Below are positions 9,202 through 17,028 of a DNA stretch of 45,412 nucleotides, piece by piece. Positions within the stretch are counted from its first letter, which is position 1. Every line of letters begins with the position of its first letter. Both the position numbers and the translations under genes were made by a program. Source of the stretch: Gammaproteobacteria bacterium (lineage in GTDB: Bacteria > Pseudomonadota > Gammaproteobacteria > Thiohalobacterales > Thiohalobacteraceae). Below the pieces are notes generated by a model. It saw nothing but the letters and a program-made list of their open reading frames with translations. It made no database searches and was not told the DNA's origin. Location of the stretch: contig JAIOJV010000052.1 in the NCBI GenBank assembly GCA_019911805.1, positions 1 through 45,412 of the forward strand, given 5' to 3'.

Positions 9202-9681
9202 ATGTCGAAGCTGTTGAATGCCTGTACGGTCTGTGTGGCGCGGGACGTTTTCGGGTTTCTGAACCGCCTGGGCGAGTTTCTGCCACAGCTGGGCATCCGG
9301 CTGTTGCTGGCCTACGAGTTCTGGGAGGCCGGTGTGGAGAAATTCCGTGGAGAGAACTGGTTCGCTGCGATCCAGGAGGACTTCCCGTTCCCTTTCAGTG
9401 TCGTACCCGTCGACATCAGCTGGTTCCTCGCCACCTGGAGCGAGCTGCTTGGCGCTGTCGCGCTAGTAATCGGGCTCGGCACACGGTTCTTCAGTGTCTC
9501 GCTGGTGATTCTGACGATCGTCGCGTGGGCCAGCGTACACGCCGGCAACGGCTACAACGTCTGCGACAATGGCTTCAAGCTGCCGCTGATGTATCTCGTG
9601 CTGTTCATGCCGCTGATCTTCTCGGGAGCCGGGAAACTGAGTGTCGATCATCTGATCGCCGCGCGCATGAGGAGCCGGTGA
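9202..9681 (+). CDS. DoxX-family membrane protein, HvfX type
   Basis: A small inner-membrane protein with about four hydrophobic segments (around 35-50, 80-95, 100-115 and 130-145 of the product) and the DoxX-family pattern (LGIRLLLAYEFWEAGVEKF, VIGLGTRF). GGGAG lies six bases before the ATG at 9202 but directly abuts the ATG at 9196, so 9202 is preferred. DoxX proteins commonly close hvf/buf operons. Their role there is not settled and may involve membrane redox chemistry or precursor handling. It is 21 bp downstream of hvfC and clearly in the same operon. Confidence 0.87.
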   Translation: MSKLLNACTVCVARDVFGFLNRLGEFLPQLGIRLLLAYEFWEAGVEKFRGENWFAAIQEDFPFPFSVVPVDISWFLATWSELLGAVALVIGLGTRFFSVSLVILTIVAWASVHAGNGYNVCDNGFKLPLMYLVLFMPLIFSGAGKLSVDHLIAARMRSR

Positions 9682-9698
9682 TGTGCTGAGGTGATGCG

Positions 9699-11993
9699 AT
9701 GGAAAAGAAGGCCATCCCGTTCGTGCGCGCCCTCTACGCGCTGGTGTTCGCGATAGGCGTCGGACTGTCGGTGACATTGTATCGGGACAGCGCCATTCTG
9801 AACGAGGATACCGTGAAGTACCTGGACAACGGGATCGCGATGTACGCCGGGATAGCCGCGCTGCGCGGTCACATCGCGACACAGGAGTCCATCCTCTACG
9901 AGTATTACGCCACGACGGGAAGCCCGGTTTTCAAGACACGCTGGGAGGACAATCAGCGCGCCATCGACGATAGCTGGGCGGTGTTGTCGAATCAATTCGG
10001 AAGGTACCCCAGGACCGACGTCGTGACGCAGGTCATAGCGGAGATCCGATCGCTGTCCGGCGCGCTCGAACGTACTCTGAACGATGTCCCGATCGATTGG
10101 GACCGCGCGCGCGAGATACTCGAACAGGTAACCGAGAAGAGTCTGATCGCCTCCACGAGTCTGAGTACGCTGTCGGACGATCTTCAGCAACGGATGCACG
10201 AATACCGGAATCAGGTCGAAAACAGGATCGGCATGGTGAACACATCCGCACGTTATTACATCGGCGCGATCCTGGTGATCGCCGTTCTTGCAGGTTTGTT
10301 TCTCAGTGCCTATCTGTCGGGCGTCCGGGAGCGTCAGCGGCTGGCGATGTTCGTGGAAAAGAATCCGAATCCTGTGCTACGGCTGACGCGCACGGGTGAC
10401 GTCGAATATGTGAACCCGGGGGCGTGGGCGACGCTGATGGCCCTGGGTGTGCCGGCCGAAGCGCCACTGAGCCTGCTGCCGCAGGACGTGCGGGAGCGTG
10501 TCAGGAACCTGACCGCGCAGTCTAGCGACTGGGCGCATTGGCAGTACACCGTCCTCGGCAGAGATTACGAGGCCAATGTGCACTGGCTCAGGGATTTCAA
10601 GGTCTTTCATGTGTACCTCCGCGACATTTCCGAGCGGGTACGGGCGGAACGCCGCCTGGAGCACATGGCGTTCCATGATCCGGTGACCGACCTGCCAAAC
10701 CGCCGCCGGTTCCTGTCCGATATACAGACGTCTCTGGAACTGGGCGAGCAGGGCGCCGTGCTGCTGATCGGCATCGAGCGCACCCAGCGGATCATCGACA
10801 GCATGGGGCACGGCATCGCCGACCGGCTCTATCAGATCCTATCGCGCCGGCTCACGGAGATCGTCGCGGATTTCGGCGGAGGCTATGTCACGGCCCACGT
10901 CTACCGCTACGAGGGCGAAATCTTCGGCGTGTCGCTGACCAATCCCGCCACATCCGGTACGGCTTCGCAGCTGGCAATGGATATTGTGACCCGATTCGGG
11001 GATCCGCTGCTGGTCGACCAGTACGAACTATTCCTGGGAGCGAGTATCGGCTGCTGCCATTATCCGGCCGATGGACAGGACGCCATATCCCTGATCAGTC
11101 GTGCCGATCAGGCGTTGCAGCAGGTCAAGGGTGGCGGTGGGGGATTCCATGCCTATGCATCCGGGCTGAGCGCCGCGGCGCGGGAGCGCCTGTTGCTGGA
11201 AAATCACTTGCGTCATGCCCTGGAGCGCGGCGAACTGAGCCTGGCGTATCAGCCCCAGGTGGCGTTCGCCGACGGGGCCGTGGCCGGTGTCGAGGCCCTG
11301 CTGCGCTGGGAGCATCCGGTGTTCGGGTCGTTGCCGCCCGGAAAATTCATACCCCTGGCGGAGGAAACCGGACTCATCCAGCCCATCGGCGAATGGATTC
11401 TGCGCACGGCCTGTCACCAGGCCAAGGCGTGGCGCGAAGGCGGGATGCCCTGGATCCGCATCGCGGTGAACCTCTCGGCGCGGCAGTTCATCACCCGGGA
11501 CATCATCAAGACAATCTCCGATGCGTTGAATCATTCGGGTCTGCCTCCGCAGTATCTGGAAGTCGAGATTACCGAAACCCTGGCGATGCAGGACGTGCCC
11601 CATTCCATCGAGATGCTTAGGGATCTCAAGGCATTAGGTGTGTGCATCGCACTGGACGATTTCGGGACGGGGTATTCGTCGCTCGCATATCTGCGGCAAC
11701 TGCCTCTCGACAGGCTCAAGATCGACCGTTCGTTCGTATGCAATATCGAGCAAGACGCGGGAGATGCCTTGCTGGTCCGGTCGATCATCGATCTTGGACA
11801 CAATCTGGGCCTGAAGGTGATCGCGGAGGGCATCGAGTCGCAGAACCAGTACGATTTCCTGAACAGAATCGGCTGCGATGAGGCACAGGGCTTCTTGTTC
11901 TGTCGTCCGATCAGAGGCGCCGAAGTGGAGAGCTTCATCGGCCAACAGGGCGATACGTCTGGGAAGAGGATGCCGATCCGGCTGTCCAGCTGA
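9699..11993 (+). CDS. Membrane sensor with degenerate GGDEF and intact EAL
   Basis: A 764-residue inner-membrane protein. A transmembrane segment at about 8-28, a periplasmic helical sensor region to about 185 and a second transmembrane segment (about 188-208) precede a PAS-like domain (about 215-310). The GGDEF domain that follows is degenerate, reading EGEIF at the active site, and should be inactive. The EAL domain is complete: EALLRW near 532, EITET, ALDDFGTGYSS and VIAEGIES. The protein is therefore predicted to degrade cyclic-di-GMP. It begins only 17 bp after the DoxX gene, so it may be expressed with the RiPP operon and couple metal or redox state to c-di-GMP level (inference). Confidence 0.9.
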   Translation: MEKKAIPFVRALYALVFAIGVGLSVTLYRDSAILNEDTVKYLDNGIAMYAGIAALRGHIATQESILYEYYATTGSPVFKTRWEDNQRAIDDSWAVLSNQFGRYPRTDVVTQVIAEIRSLSGALERTLNDVPIDWDRAREILEQVTEKSLIASTSLSTLSDDLQQRMHEYRNQVENRIGMVNTSARYYIGAILVIAVLAGLFLSAYLSGVRERQRLAMFVEKNPNPVLRLTRTGDVEYVNPGAWATLMALGVPAEAPLSLLPQDVRERVRNLTAQSSDWAHWQYTVLGRDYEANVHWLRDFKVFHVYLRDISERVRAERRLEHMAFHDPVTDLPNRRRFLSDIQTSLELGEQGAVLLIGIERTQRIIDSMGHGIADRLYQILSRRLTEIVADFGGGYVTAHVYRYEGEIFGVSLTNPATSGTASQLAMDIVTRFGDPLLVDQYELFLGASIGCCHYPADGQDAISLISRADQALQQVKGGGGGFHAYASGLSAAARERLLLENHLRHALERGELSLAYQPQVAFADGAVAGVEALLRWEHPVFGSLPPGKFIPLAEETGLIQPIGEWILRTACHQAKAWREGGMPWIRIAVNLSARQFITRDIIKTISDALNHSGLPPQYLEVEITETLAMQDVPHSIEMLRDLKALGVCIALDDFGTGYSSLAYLRQLPLDRLKIDRSFVCNIEQDAGDALLVRSIIDLGHNLGLKVIAEGIESQNQYDFLNRIGCDEAQGFLFCRPIRGAEVESFIGQQGDTSGKRMPIRLSS

Positions 11994-12027
11994 AAATGGC
12001 GTTGCGGGGATGTCGTTCGGGGATTCA

Positions 12028-12060
12028 GACAGGCGCGCCACTGATCGCGGCGCGCCTGTC
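12028..12060. terminator. Bidirectional terminator-type inverted repeat
   Basis: GACAGGCGCGCC and GGCGCGCCTGTC form a perfect 12-bp stem with a 9-nt loop. It lies between the convergent ends of the EAL gene (11993) and the cupredoxin-like gene (12071). There is no long T-tract on either side, but position and symmetry suggest it stops transcription from both directions. Confidence 0.7.
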
Positions 12061-12070
12061 CGTGGGCCGG

Positions 12071-12442
12071 TTACTTGCTCACTTCGACCTCGTACCACGG
12101 CGTGGGATTGATCGGGCAGCGGTAGCGGAAGCCGTTCTCGCCGACGGTGACGCGCGCGGTGCGGGTCTGTCCCGGCTCGAGCGGGAACCGCTCCAGGAAC
12201 TCCTGCGTTTTGGCGTCCTGCAACCAGAAACCGACGAGCTTGTCGGCCTTGTTGCTGACCACGAACTCGTAGACGCCGGGCTTGAGATCGACCAGTGTCT
12301 CCTTGGCCGAGAAATAGCCGTTGTACTCGTCGAGATGGATGGTAGTGACGCCGTCCTTGGTCGTCGGCGCTGCGGCGCCGGCAATGCCGGTCGCGAAGGC
12401 GAGGACCACCAGGGCCCGGGTAAGGATCTGCTTCAGTGACAT
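12071..12442 (-). CDS. Exported cupredoxin-fold-like protein
   Basis: A 123-residue protein with a clear signal peptide (about 1-23, ending AGA) and a beta-rich mature region of cupredoxin type (VYEFVVSNKADKLVGF, EPGQTRTARVTVGENGFRYRCPINP). The usual C-terminal copper loop C-x2-H-x2-M reads CPINPTPW, so the His and Met ligands are absent. It may bind copper weakly or differently, or not at all, and may serve structurally. It is transcribed divergently from the AraC-type regulator and probably controlled by it. The family name is uncertain. Confidence 0.72.
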   Translation of the reverse strand: MSLKQILTRALVVLAFATGIAGAAAPTTKDGVTTIHLDEYNGYFSAKETLVDLKPGVYEFVVSNKADKLVGFWLQDAKTQEFLERFPLEPGQTRTARVTVGENGFRYRCPINPTPWYEVEVSK

Positions 12443-12577
12443 GGGATGACTCCTGTTCGGTTGGGTTGGAGGGTGTCCGGTCGGTACCGGACGGAACCCA
12501 TGCTAGAGCGCGTGGCGTGGACGATATATGCCGCACACGCTGGAATTCATGTTCAATCGTCCAAGGGAGTGTCTGAC

Positions 12578-13468
12578 GTGGATGTCCTCAGCGACCTGCT
12601 CCGTCTGTTGCGGTTGCGCGCCAATGTGTTCTTTCATGCGAGCGTCTGCGGCGCCTGGTCGGTGGATTCATCCGGCGAGCACAAGGCGACCTTCCACCTG
12701 ATTGCCCGGGGCGCCTGCTGGCTGCACCTGCCCGGACGCGATCCGCAGCCGCTGCGGAGTGGCGATCTGCTGGTGTTTCCCCGCGACGCCGTGCATGTCA
12801 TCAGTTCCAGCCCCGTGCAGGTGAACCTGTCGCCGCACAGCGGTCTCGTCTCCACCGGCGGAGAGGGTCCTGCCACCAGCCTGGTGTGCGGCTATTTCGA
12901 GTTCGAAACTCCGCTGGTCAATCCGATTCTCGCCGCGCTGCCCGATGTGGTGCATATCCGCAGCGAGGACTCCGCGCGCATCGGCTGGCTCGATCAGCTC
13001 ATCCGCTACATCGCGGCGGAGTCCGAAAGCGGGGAGGCCGGCGCAGATGTCGTCGTCGATCGCCTGGCCGATGTATTGTTCATCCAGGTGGTGAGATCGT
13101 ACATGCGCGAGCATGCCGGGGCTGCCGGCGTGCTGTCGGCGCTTTCCGACCGTAAAATCGCCCGCGCACTGCAACGACTGCACGATGCGCCCGGTTCGGC
13201 CTGGACGGTAGACAAGCTCGCCGACACGGCCGCGATGTCGCGCGCCGCCTTCGCGAAGCGGTTCCAGGAACTCATGGGCATGGCTCCGATGACGTATGTC
13301 ACCCACTGGCGCATGCAATGCGCGTTTGAGCAATTACGTGTCAGCGAACAGTCGGTCGCGGCGATCGCCGAGCAGTGCGGCTATCAGTCAGAGGCCGCTT
13401 TCCGCAAGGCCTTCAAACAGCACATGGGCTATGGGCCCGGTGCGGTACGTCGCCGCGGTGGCGGGTAA
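12578..13468 (+). CDS. AraC-family regulator with N-terminal cupin
   Basis: A transcriptional regulator. The N-terminal cupin-type sensor (about 1-180, start DVLSDLLRLLRLRANVFF) is followed by a complete AraC/XylS DNA-binding domain with two helix-turn-helix units (about 200-290, ending in the conserved AFRKAFKQHMGYGPGAVRR). The GTG at 12578 is preferred because AAGGGA lies nine bases upstream and homologues of this type start with DVLSDLLR; an ATG further upstream at 12503 is possible. It is divergent from the cupredoxin-like gene. Its 3' end overlaps the convergent gene 13429-14190 by 40 bp. Confidence 0.85.
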   Translation: MDVLSDLLRLLRLRANVFFHASVCGAWSVDSSGEHKATFHLIARGACWLHLPGRDPQPLRSGDLLVFPRDAVHVISSSPVQVNLSPHSGLVSTGGEGPATSLVCGYFEFETPLVNPILAALPDVVHIRSEDSARIGWLDQLIRYIAAESESGEAGADVVVDRLADVLFIQVVRSYMREHAGAAGVLSALSDRKIARALQRLHDAPGSAWTVDKLADTAAMSRAAFAKRFQELMGMAPMTYVTHWRMQCAFEQLRVSEQSVAAIAEQCGYQSEAAFRKAFKQHMGYGPGAVRRRGGG

Positions 13469-14190
13469 CCCGGGTGATCCGTCGCGTCATCGCGATCTAC
13501 GACGGGGGACTCGATGCGGATACGTTCAGGAATTTCGATGTCCACTCCGCACTGATGGGTACCGATCACAAACCGTCCGTGCGCATACGGCCAGTTATGT
13601 TCGCGCGCGAGCCCGTCCAACTGCACCAGGATCCGTTGCAGGGCAATGCCCATCGCGGACCGGCGCCCGTAGTCGAGCCCCAGGTGTCGCCAATGAGTCA
13701 CCACCTGATCCTGAACCGCTGTACCGATGGTCACGAAGTGCTCGATGAGCGTGCCTCGGAGTCCGTCCCTGCCGAGTTCTCGGACCAGAAACTCCATGGA
13801 GGCCTTATCGCCACGAATGTGCTCCGGTACCAGGGCGGTCAACGCCTCCGGCAGGAAGGCGTGCAGCGGTTCACCGTTGCAGTGCCCATGGATAAGGTCC
13901 TCGTCGACAATCTGCCGGAAATCCACGCGCGGATCGGCACCGGTCCGCGACGCCAGCTGCATCAGTGCCATAGCCTCGTTACGGTGCCCACCGATTCCGA
14001 ATCCGCACAGATAGTGATCGAGGATGTCGTGCACGAGCACAGAGGTGGGTATCCGCGTGCCGTGTTCGGCAGTCGCGGCAATGACACAGGGTTCGCCGAT
14101 GGACACGTCCAGCTTCCAGCCGCGCGCGCCGAAGCCGTCCTGCCATTCGCGCTGGTACGTGACGGGCACTGAGATATGGGCTTCTGACAT
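13429..14190 (-). CDS. Conserved-looking protein of unknown function
   Basis: I do not recognise this 253-residue protein. The start at 14190 gives MSEAHISVPVTYQREW; the upstream frame extension looks less protein-like. It is soluble, rich in His and acidic residues (HDILDHYLCGFGIGGHRNEA, DLIHGHCNGE), without signal peptide or obvious cofactor motif. It is the last gene of the TetR-controlled operon tusA-dsrE2-CMD-peroxiredoxin, 37 bp after the peroxiredoxin, so a role in thiol or sulfur handling is possible. The 40-bp convergent overlap with the araC gene supports a fixed arrangement rather than a chance ORF. Confidence 0.7.
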   Translation of the reverse strand: MSEAHISVPVTYQREWQDGFGARGWKLDVSIGEPCVIAATAEHGTRIPTSVLVHDILDHYLCGFGIGGHRNEAMALMQLASRTGADPRVDFRQIVDEDLIHGHCNGEPLHAFLPEALTALVPEHIRGDKASMEFLVRELGRDGLRGTLIEHFVTIGTAVQDQVVTHWRHLGLDYGRRSAMGIALQRILVQLDGLAREHNWPYAHGRFVIGTHQCGVDIEIPERIRIESPVVDRDDATDHPGYPPPRRRTAPGP

Positions 14191-14227
14191 ATCGTGTGTC
14201 TTCAGAACGTGATGATGCATCTCTCGC

Positions 14228-14767
14228 TCACTGCGATTTCGAGAATTCGACAATCCTCTCGAAGGGCAGGTGATCACCCTCATCCTTTCCGTAATAAGCC
14301 TCGCGGATGATGCCTTGACGGTCCACCAGAAAGTCCGCCGGCATCGTCGTCATGCTGCCTTTGATCTTGAGCGGGACATAGCCTTTGGCGAACATGCCAT
14401 ACATCAGTTTTGGCATGCGGAAAATCATGCCTCTCATCACGCCCCAGAAGGAATGCTGGATGTCGTAGAGTTTGTAGTAGGCATTGTTCGTATCCGCCAG
14501 GACCGGGAACGGCGAATGATGCTTGTCGGCATGCTCGCGCAAGTTGTCCAGCGGAGAGTCGAACACGGCGACCACCGTGAACCCGTTATGGAATTGCGAA
14601 AACTTCGTCACCAGTTCATGCATGCGCAGGTTGCAGAACGGGCAGGAGGCGAAGCGGAAAAACGACAGCATGTACGGTCTGCCTTTCAGACTATCCAGGT
14701 CGAACTGCGTCCCGTCGATGGCCGGCAGTCGAATGGATGTCACTTTGTCACCCGGTTTGCGTTTCAT
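14228..14767 (-). CDS. Peroxiredoxin-like protein with CPFC motif
   Basis: A 179-residue cytosolic thioredoxin-fold protein of the AhpC/TSA type. The motif ASCPFCNLRMHEL (C42, C45) is followed by the conserved VVAVFDSPLDNL and a late ADFLVDRQGIIREAYYG. No signal peptide is present. It probably reduces peroxides or protein disulfides using the CxxC pair. It lies 41 bp behind an AhpD-like gene, and an AhpD-peroxiredoxin pairing is mechanistically sensible because AhpD-type proteins can supply electrons to peroxiredoxins. It is part of the TetR-site-controlled minus-strand operon. Confidence 0.88.
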   Translation of the reverse strand: MKRKPGDKVTSIRLPAIDGTQFDLDSLKGRPYMLSFFRFASCPFCNLRMHELVTKFSQFHNGFTVVAVFDSPLDNLREHADKHHSPFPVLADTNNAYYKLYDIQHSFWGVMRGMIFRMPKLMYGMFAKGYVPLKIKGSMTTMPADFLVDRQGIIREAYYGKDEGDHLPFERIVEFSKSQ

Positions 14768-14808
14768 GGCTCATTCCCCGCGAGGATGCTGGGTGTCATC
14801 AGCGTGAC

Positions 14809-15369
14809 TCAAATGGTAGCCGGCGCCTGCCAGGCGCGTCCCGCGAAGGCGGCGTCCAGTTCGGTTCCGGTCAGGTGATTGGTATAGTTGGACAGGGTCT
14901 TCTGGCCCACTCCCAGTACCACATCTAGGACATTCGCCGGCGTGTAGCCGGATGCGACGAAGGCATCGATGTCGTCGTCGGAAAGCCACCCGCGTGCCTC
15001 TACCAGCCTGGCCGTAAATTGTCGCAACGCTTCCAGCCTGGCATCGGTAATCGGCGTGTCGTCGCGGATCGCATCGGTCACGGCCGCAGGCACTCCGCCC
15101 ATGTCGGCCAGGACACTGTGTGCGCCCACGCAATATGCACAACCGTTCACCCGGCTTACGGTCAGCAGGACCACCTGCTGTTCAACAGCTGTCAGGCCGG
15201 ACTTGGAGAACAGTTCGGCGATCTGAAAATAGGCCTGTAACAGGGCAGGGGCCTCCGCCATTTTGGCGTACAGATTCGGGATCATCCCGTATTTCTTCCT
15301 GGCGCCGTCGAGCAGCGGGCGAGCCTCGGCCGGGGCGGTGTCCTGGGTGTGGTAGGGAAATTTCTGCAT
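14809..15369 (-). CDS. AhpD-like carboxymuconolactone decarboxylase-family protein
   Basis: A 186-residue helical protein of the CMD/AhpD family. The redox centre E63...NGCAYCVGAHS (C77, C80, H84) has the E-x-CxxC-x3-H arrangement of alkylhydroperoxidase-type members, so it is more likely a thiol reductase or peroxidase than a decarboxylase. A paralogue with the same spacing is at 18058-18603. It is 21 bp after the dsrE2-like gene and 41 bp before the peroxiredoxin, inside one operon. Confidence 0.9.
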   Translation of the reverse strand: MQKFPYHTQDTAPAEARPLLDGARKKYGMIPNLYAKMAEAPALLQAYFQIAELFSKSGLTAVEQQVVLLTVSRVNGCAYCVGAHSVLADMGGVPAAVTDAIRDDTPITDARLEALRQFTARLVEARGWLSDDDIDAFVASGYTPANVLDVVLGVGQKTLSNYTNHLTGTELDAAFAGRAWQAPATI

Positions 15370-15390
15370 GAGGGATATCCTTGTGATGGA

Positions 15391-15999
15391 TCAGATGAAC
15401 AGGTTGACGTCGGCGGTCTGGGCAATCGGCAGGAAACTGGCGGCGCCGACCCAATCCGCGATCTCCGGAATGAAGTCGTCCTTGCTCATACCGAACAGAT
15501 CGACGGTCATCTGGCAGGCGACGAGCTTCACGTCCGCGTCGACACACAACGAACGCAACTCCGCGATATCTGCCACGCCTTTATTGCGCATGGTCTTCTT
15601 CATCAGACTTGTCGCGGCAGCCTGGAAACCCGGCGTCGACATCAGCAGGGTCGGGACGTGGATCTCCTGGCTCTTCAACCACTCGGGTCCGAACGGCAGC
15701 TTCATGGGCATCGCGGGATTGCCCATCGGTGTGACCTGGAGATCGAGTTCCTTCTTGAGAAGACTGAGTCCGTAGAAGGTGAAGAAGACCGAGACCTGCC
15801 AACCCAAGGCTGCGGCGGTCGAGGCGAGAATGAACGGCGGGTAGGCCATGTCCAGGGTTCCCTTGGTGGCGATCAGCGTCATGCTGGGAACGTGGTTGGC
15901 TGCGCGCTCGGCCATCTTTTCTTCGAATCGACGGTCGAACCAGGCGTTGAGATCGGCGTTTCCACTGCCCATTGGCAACTGAGTTGCGTTTGCGGTCAT
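15391..15999 (-). CDS. DsrE2-like sulfur-carrier protein
   Basis: A 202-residue protein of the DsrE/DsrF/DrsH superfamily (DsrE2 subgroup). The core reads MTLIATKGTLDMAYPPFILA, then a long insertion with Met- and Pro-rich segments, then VKLVACQMTVDLFGM with the candidate sulfur-carrying Cys near 160. DsrE2 proteins occur beside TusA in sulfur oxidisers and are thought to take part in cytosolic sulfur trafficking. That pairing is present here: the gene starts 26 bp after tusA. AGGAG before the ATG supports the start. The hydrophobic N-terminal half suggests possible membrane association. Confidence 0.88.
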   Translation of the reverse strand: MTANATQLPMGSGNADLNAWFDRRFEEKMAERAANHVPSMTLIATKGTLDMAYPPFILASTAAALGWQVSVFFTFYGLSLLKKELDLQVTPMGNPAMPMKLPFGPEWLKSQEIHVPTLLMSTPGFQAAATSLMKKTMRNKGVADIAELRSLCVDADVKLVACQMTVDLFGMSKDDFIPEIADWVGAASFLPIAQTADVNLFI

Positions 16000-16025
16000 G
16001 TGCCTTCTCCTAATGTGGATGGGTG

Positions 16026-16250
16026 TCAGTTCTTGCGGATGACGAAGGTGTATTGGCCTTGCTGCTCGTTGGTGCTGACGAGGGTGTTGCCGGTCTGCTT
16101 GCAGAACGAATCAATGTCTTTCACCGAACCGGGATCGGTGGCGAGCACTTCCAAGGTGTCGCCGTTCGCCAGACCGTTCAGGGCCTTTCGGGTGCGCAGG
16201 ATGGGCAGCGGGCAGTTCAGGTTGCGGGCGTCCAGGGTGCTGTGACTCAT
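16026..16250 (-). CDS. tusA: TusA-family sulfurtransferase
   Basis: A 74-residue sulfur carrier. The signature LNCPLPILRTRKAL carries the persulfide-forming Cys13 in the CPxP motif, and the rest follows the two-layer TusA fold (VLATDPGSVKDIDSFCKQTGN). It is first in the operon with dsrE2, a CMD protein and a peroxiredoxin. Because of this partner it is more likely the sulfur-oxidation type TusA than the tRNA-thiolation one (inference). A TetR-type operator (16277-16292) lies 27 bp upstream of its start, so the operon is expected to be repressed by the TetR gene next door. Confidence 0.92.
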   Translation of the reverse strand: MSHSTLDARNLNCPLPILRTRKALNGLANGDTLEVLATDPGSVKDIDSFCKQTGNTLVSTNEQQGQYTFVIRKN

Positions 16251-16276
16251 GTGGCTGTCTCATCTGTCTCAACAAG

Positions 16277-16292
16277 TAGACCGGTCGGTCTA
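16277..16292. promoter_or_regulatory. TetR-type operator before tusA operon
   Basis: TAGACC-GGTC-GGTCTA has perfect 6-bp arms around a 4-bp spacer. It lies between tetR and tusA, 27 bp before the tusA start. Near-identical sites occur at 16930-16945 and 22061-22076, which makes this the likely binding site of the adjacent TetR protein. Confidence 0.75.
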
Positions 16293-16310
16293 GTTTCAGG
16301 GCAAAAAAAC

Positions 16311-16922
16311 TCAGTTGGCCACCGGCGGGATCCGGATACTCGCGAAGGCCGGGCCCAGCCGGCGGATCACGTTTGGGTCATTGGCGGTTTTGGCCATCAT
16401 CAGCACACCCTCGATGTAGGCCAGCATGGCCTGGGCGGTGGCGGGGATATCGACCTCACCGACTTCGCCCGCAGCCATGGCTTCCGTCAGCACGTTCTCG
16501 AAACGGGCCTGGATGCCGGCAAATACCGCCTCCAGCTTGTGGCGAATCAACTCGTCCCGTGTGGCCAGTTCCAGGGCAAGATTGCCGAACGGACAGCCCA
16601 GGAGGCGGCCTGCGGTGGCGGCCGTTCCTCGCTGGAATTCGTACAGGTTGTCCACGAAGCGCTGCAATCTGTTCAGGGGCGTCAGATCGCGGGCGAAGGC
16701 GGGAATCAGCACCCGATCCTCCATCACGACCCGCAAGTCGTCGATGATGGCCAGGCTAAGTTCCTGCTTGCTTGGAAAAAAATGATAGAAACTGCCTTTC
16801 TTCACCGCGGCGCGCTCGCAAATCTCGGCTACGCCCACGTCCGCATAGCTGCGGCTGTAGATCAGGTCGCGTGCGCTCGCGATGATACGCTGGCGAGTGT
16901 CATGTTCATCGATCATGGGCAA
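16311..16922 (-). CDS. TetR-family transcriptional repressor
   Basis: A 203-residue dimeric repressor. The N-terminal helix-turn-helix is well conserved (IIASARDLIYSRSYADVGVAEICERAAVKKGSFYHFFPSKQELSLAII, in short blocks over residues 12-55). The C-terminal ligand domain contains GCPFGNLALEL as in TetR_C-type regulators, where a single Cys near this place may sense electrophiles. Start options are ATG at 16922 or 16916. A likely -10 (16923-16928) abuts the first ATG, so a leaderless message starting near 16916 is conceivable. Operators at its promoter, before tusA and before the merC operon indicate autoregulation plus at least two targets. Confidence 0.9.
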   Translation of the reverse strand: MPMIDEHDTRQRIIASARDLIYSRSYADVGVAEICERAAVKKGSFYHFFPSKQELSLAIIDDLRVVMEDRVLIPAFARDLTPLNRLQRFVDNLYEFQRGTAATAGRLLGCPFGNLALELATRDELIRHKLEAVFAGIQARFENVLTEAMAAGEVGEVDIPATAQAMLAYIEGVLMMAKTANDPNVIRRLGPAFASIRIPPVAN

Positions 16923-16951
16923 AGCCTAGTTGACCGAGCGGTCAATTGCAA
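16923..16951 (-). promoter_or_regulatory. tetR promoter with operator in the spacer
   Basis: Read on the minus strand, TTGCAA (16951-16946), a 17-bp spacer and TAGGCT (16928-16923) form a plausible sigma70 promoter. The spacer is filled by the operator TTGACC-GAGC-GGTCAA (16945-16930), with perfect 6-bp arms. The position predicts autorepression. Confidence 0.65.
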
Positions 16952-17028
16952 GCCCACTGGTACGAGACGTTCTGGGGGCACCCTCGGTATACGCCTATCG
17001 AGCCTTGCATCGGAATGTGCCGCTGAAA

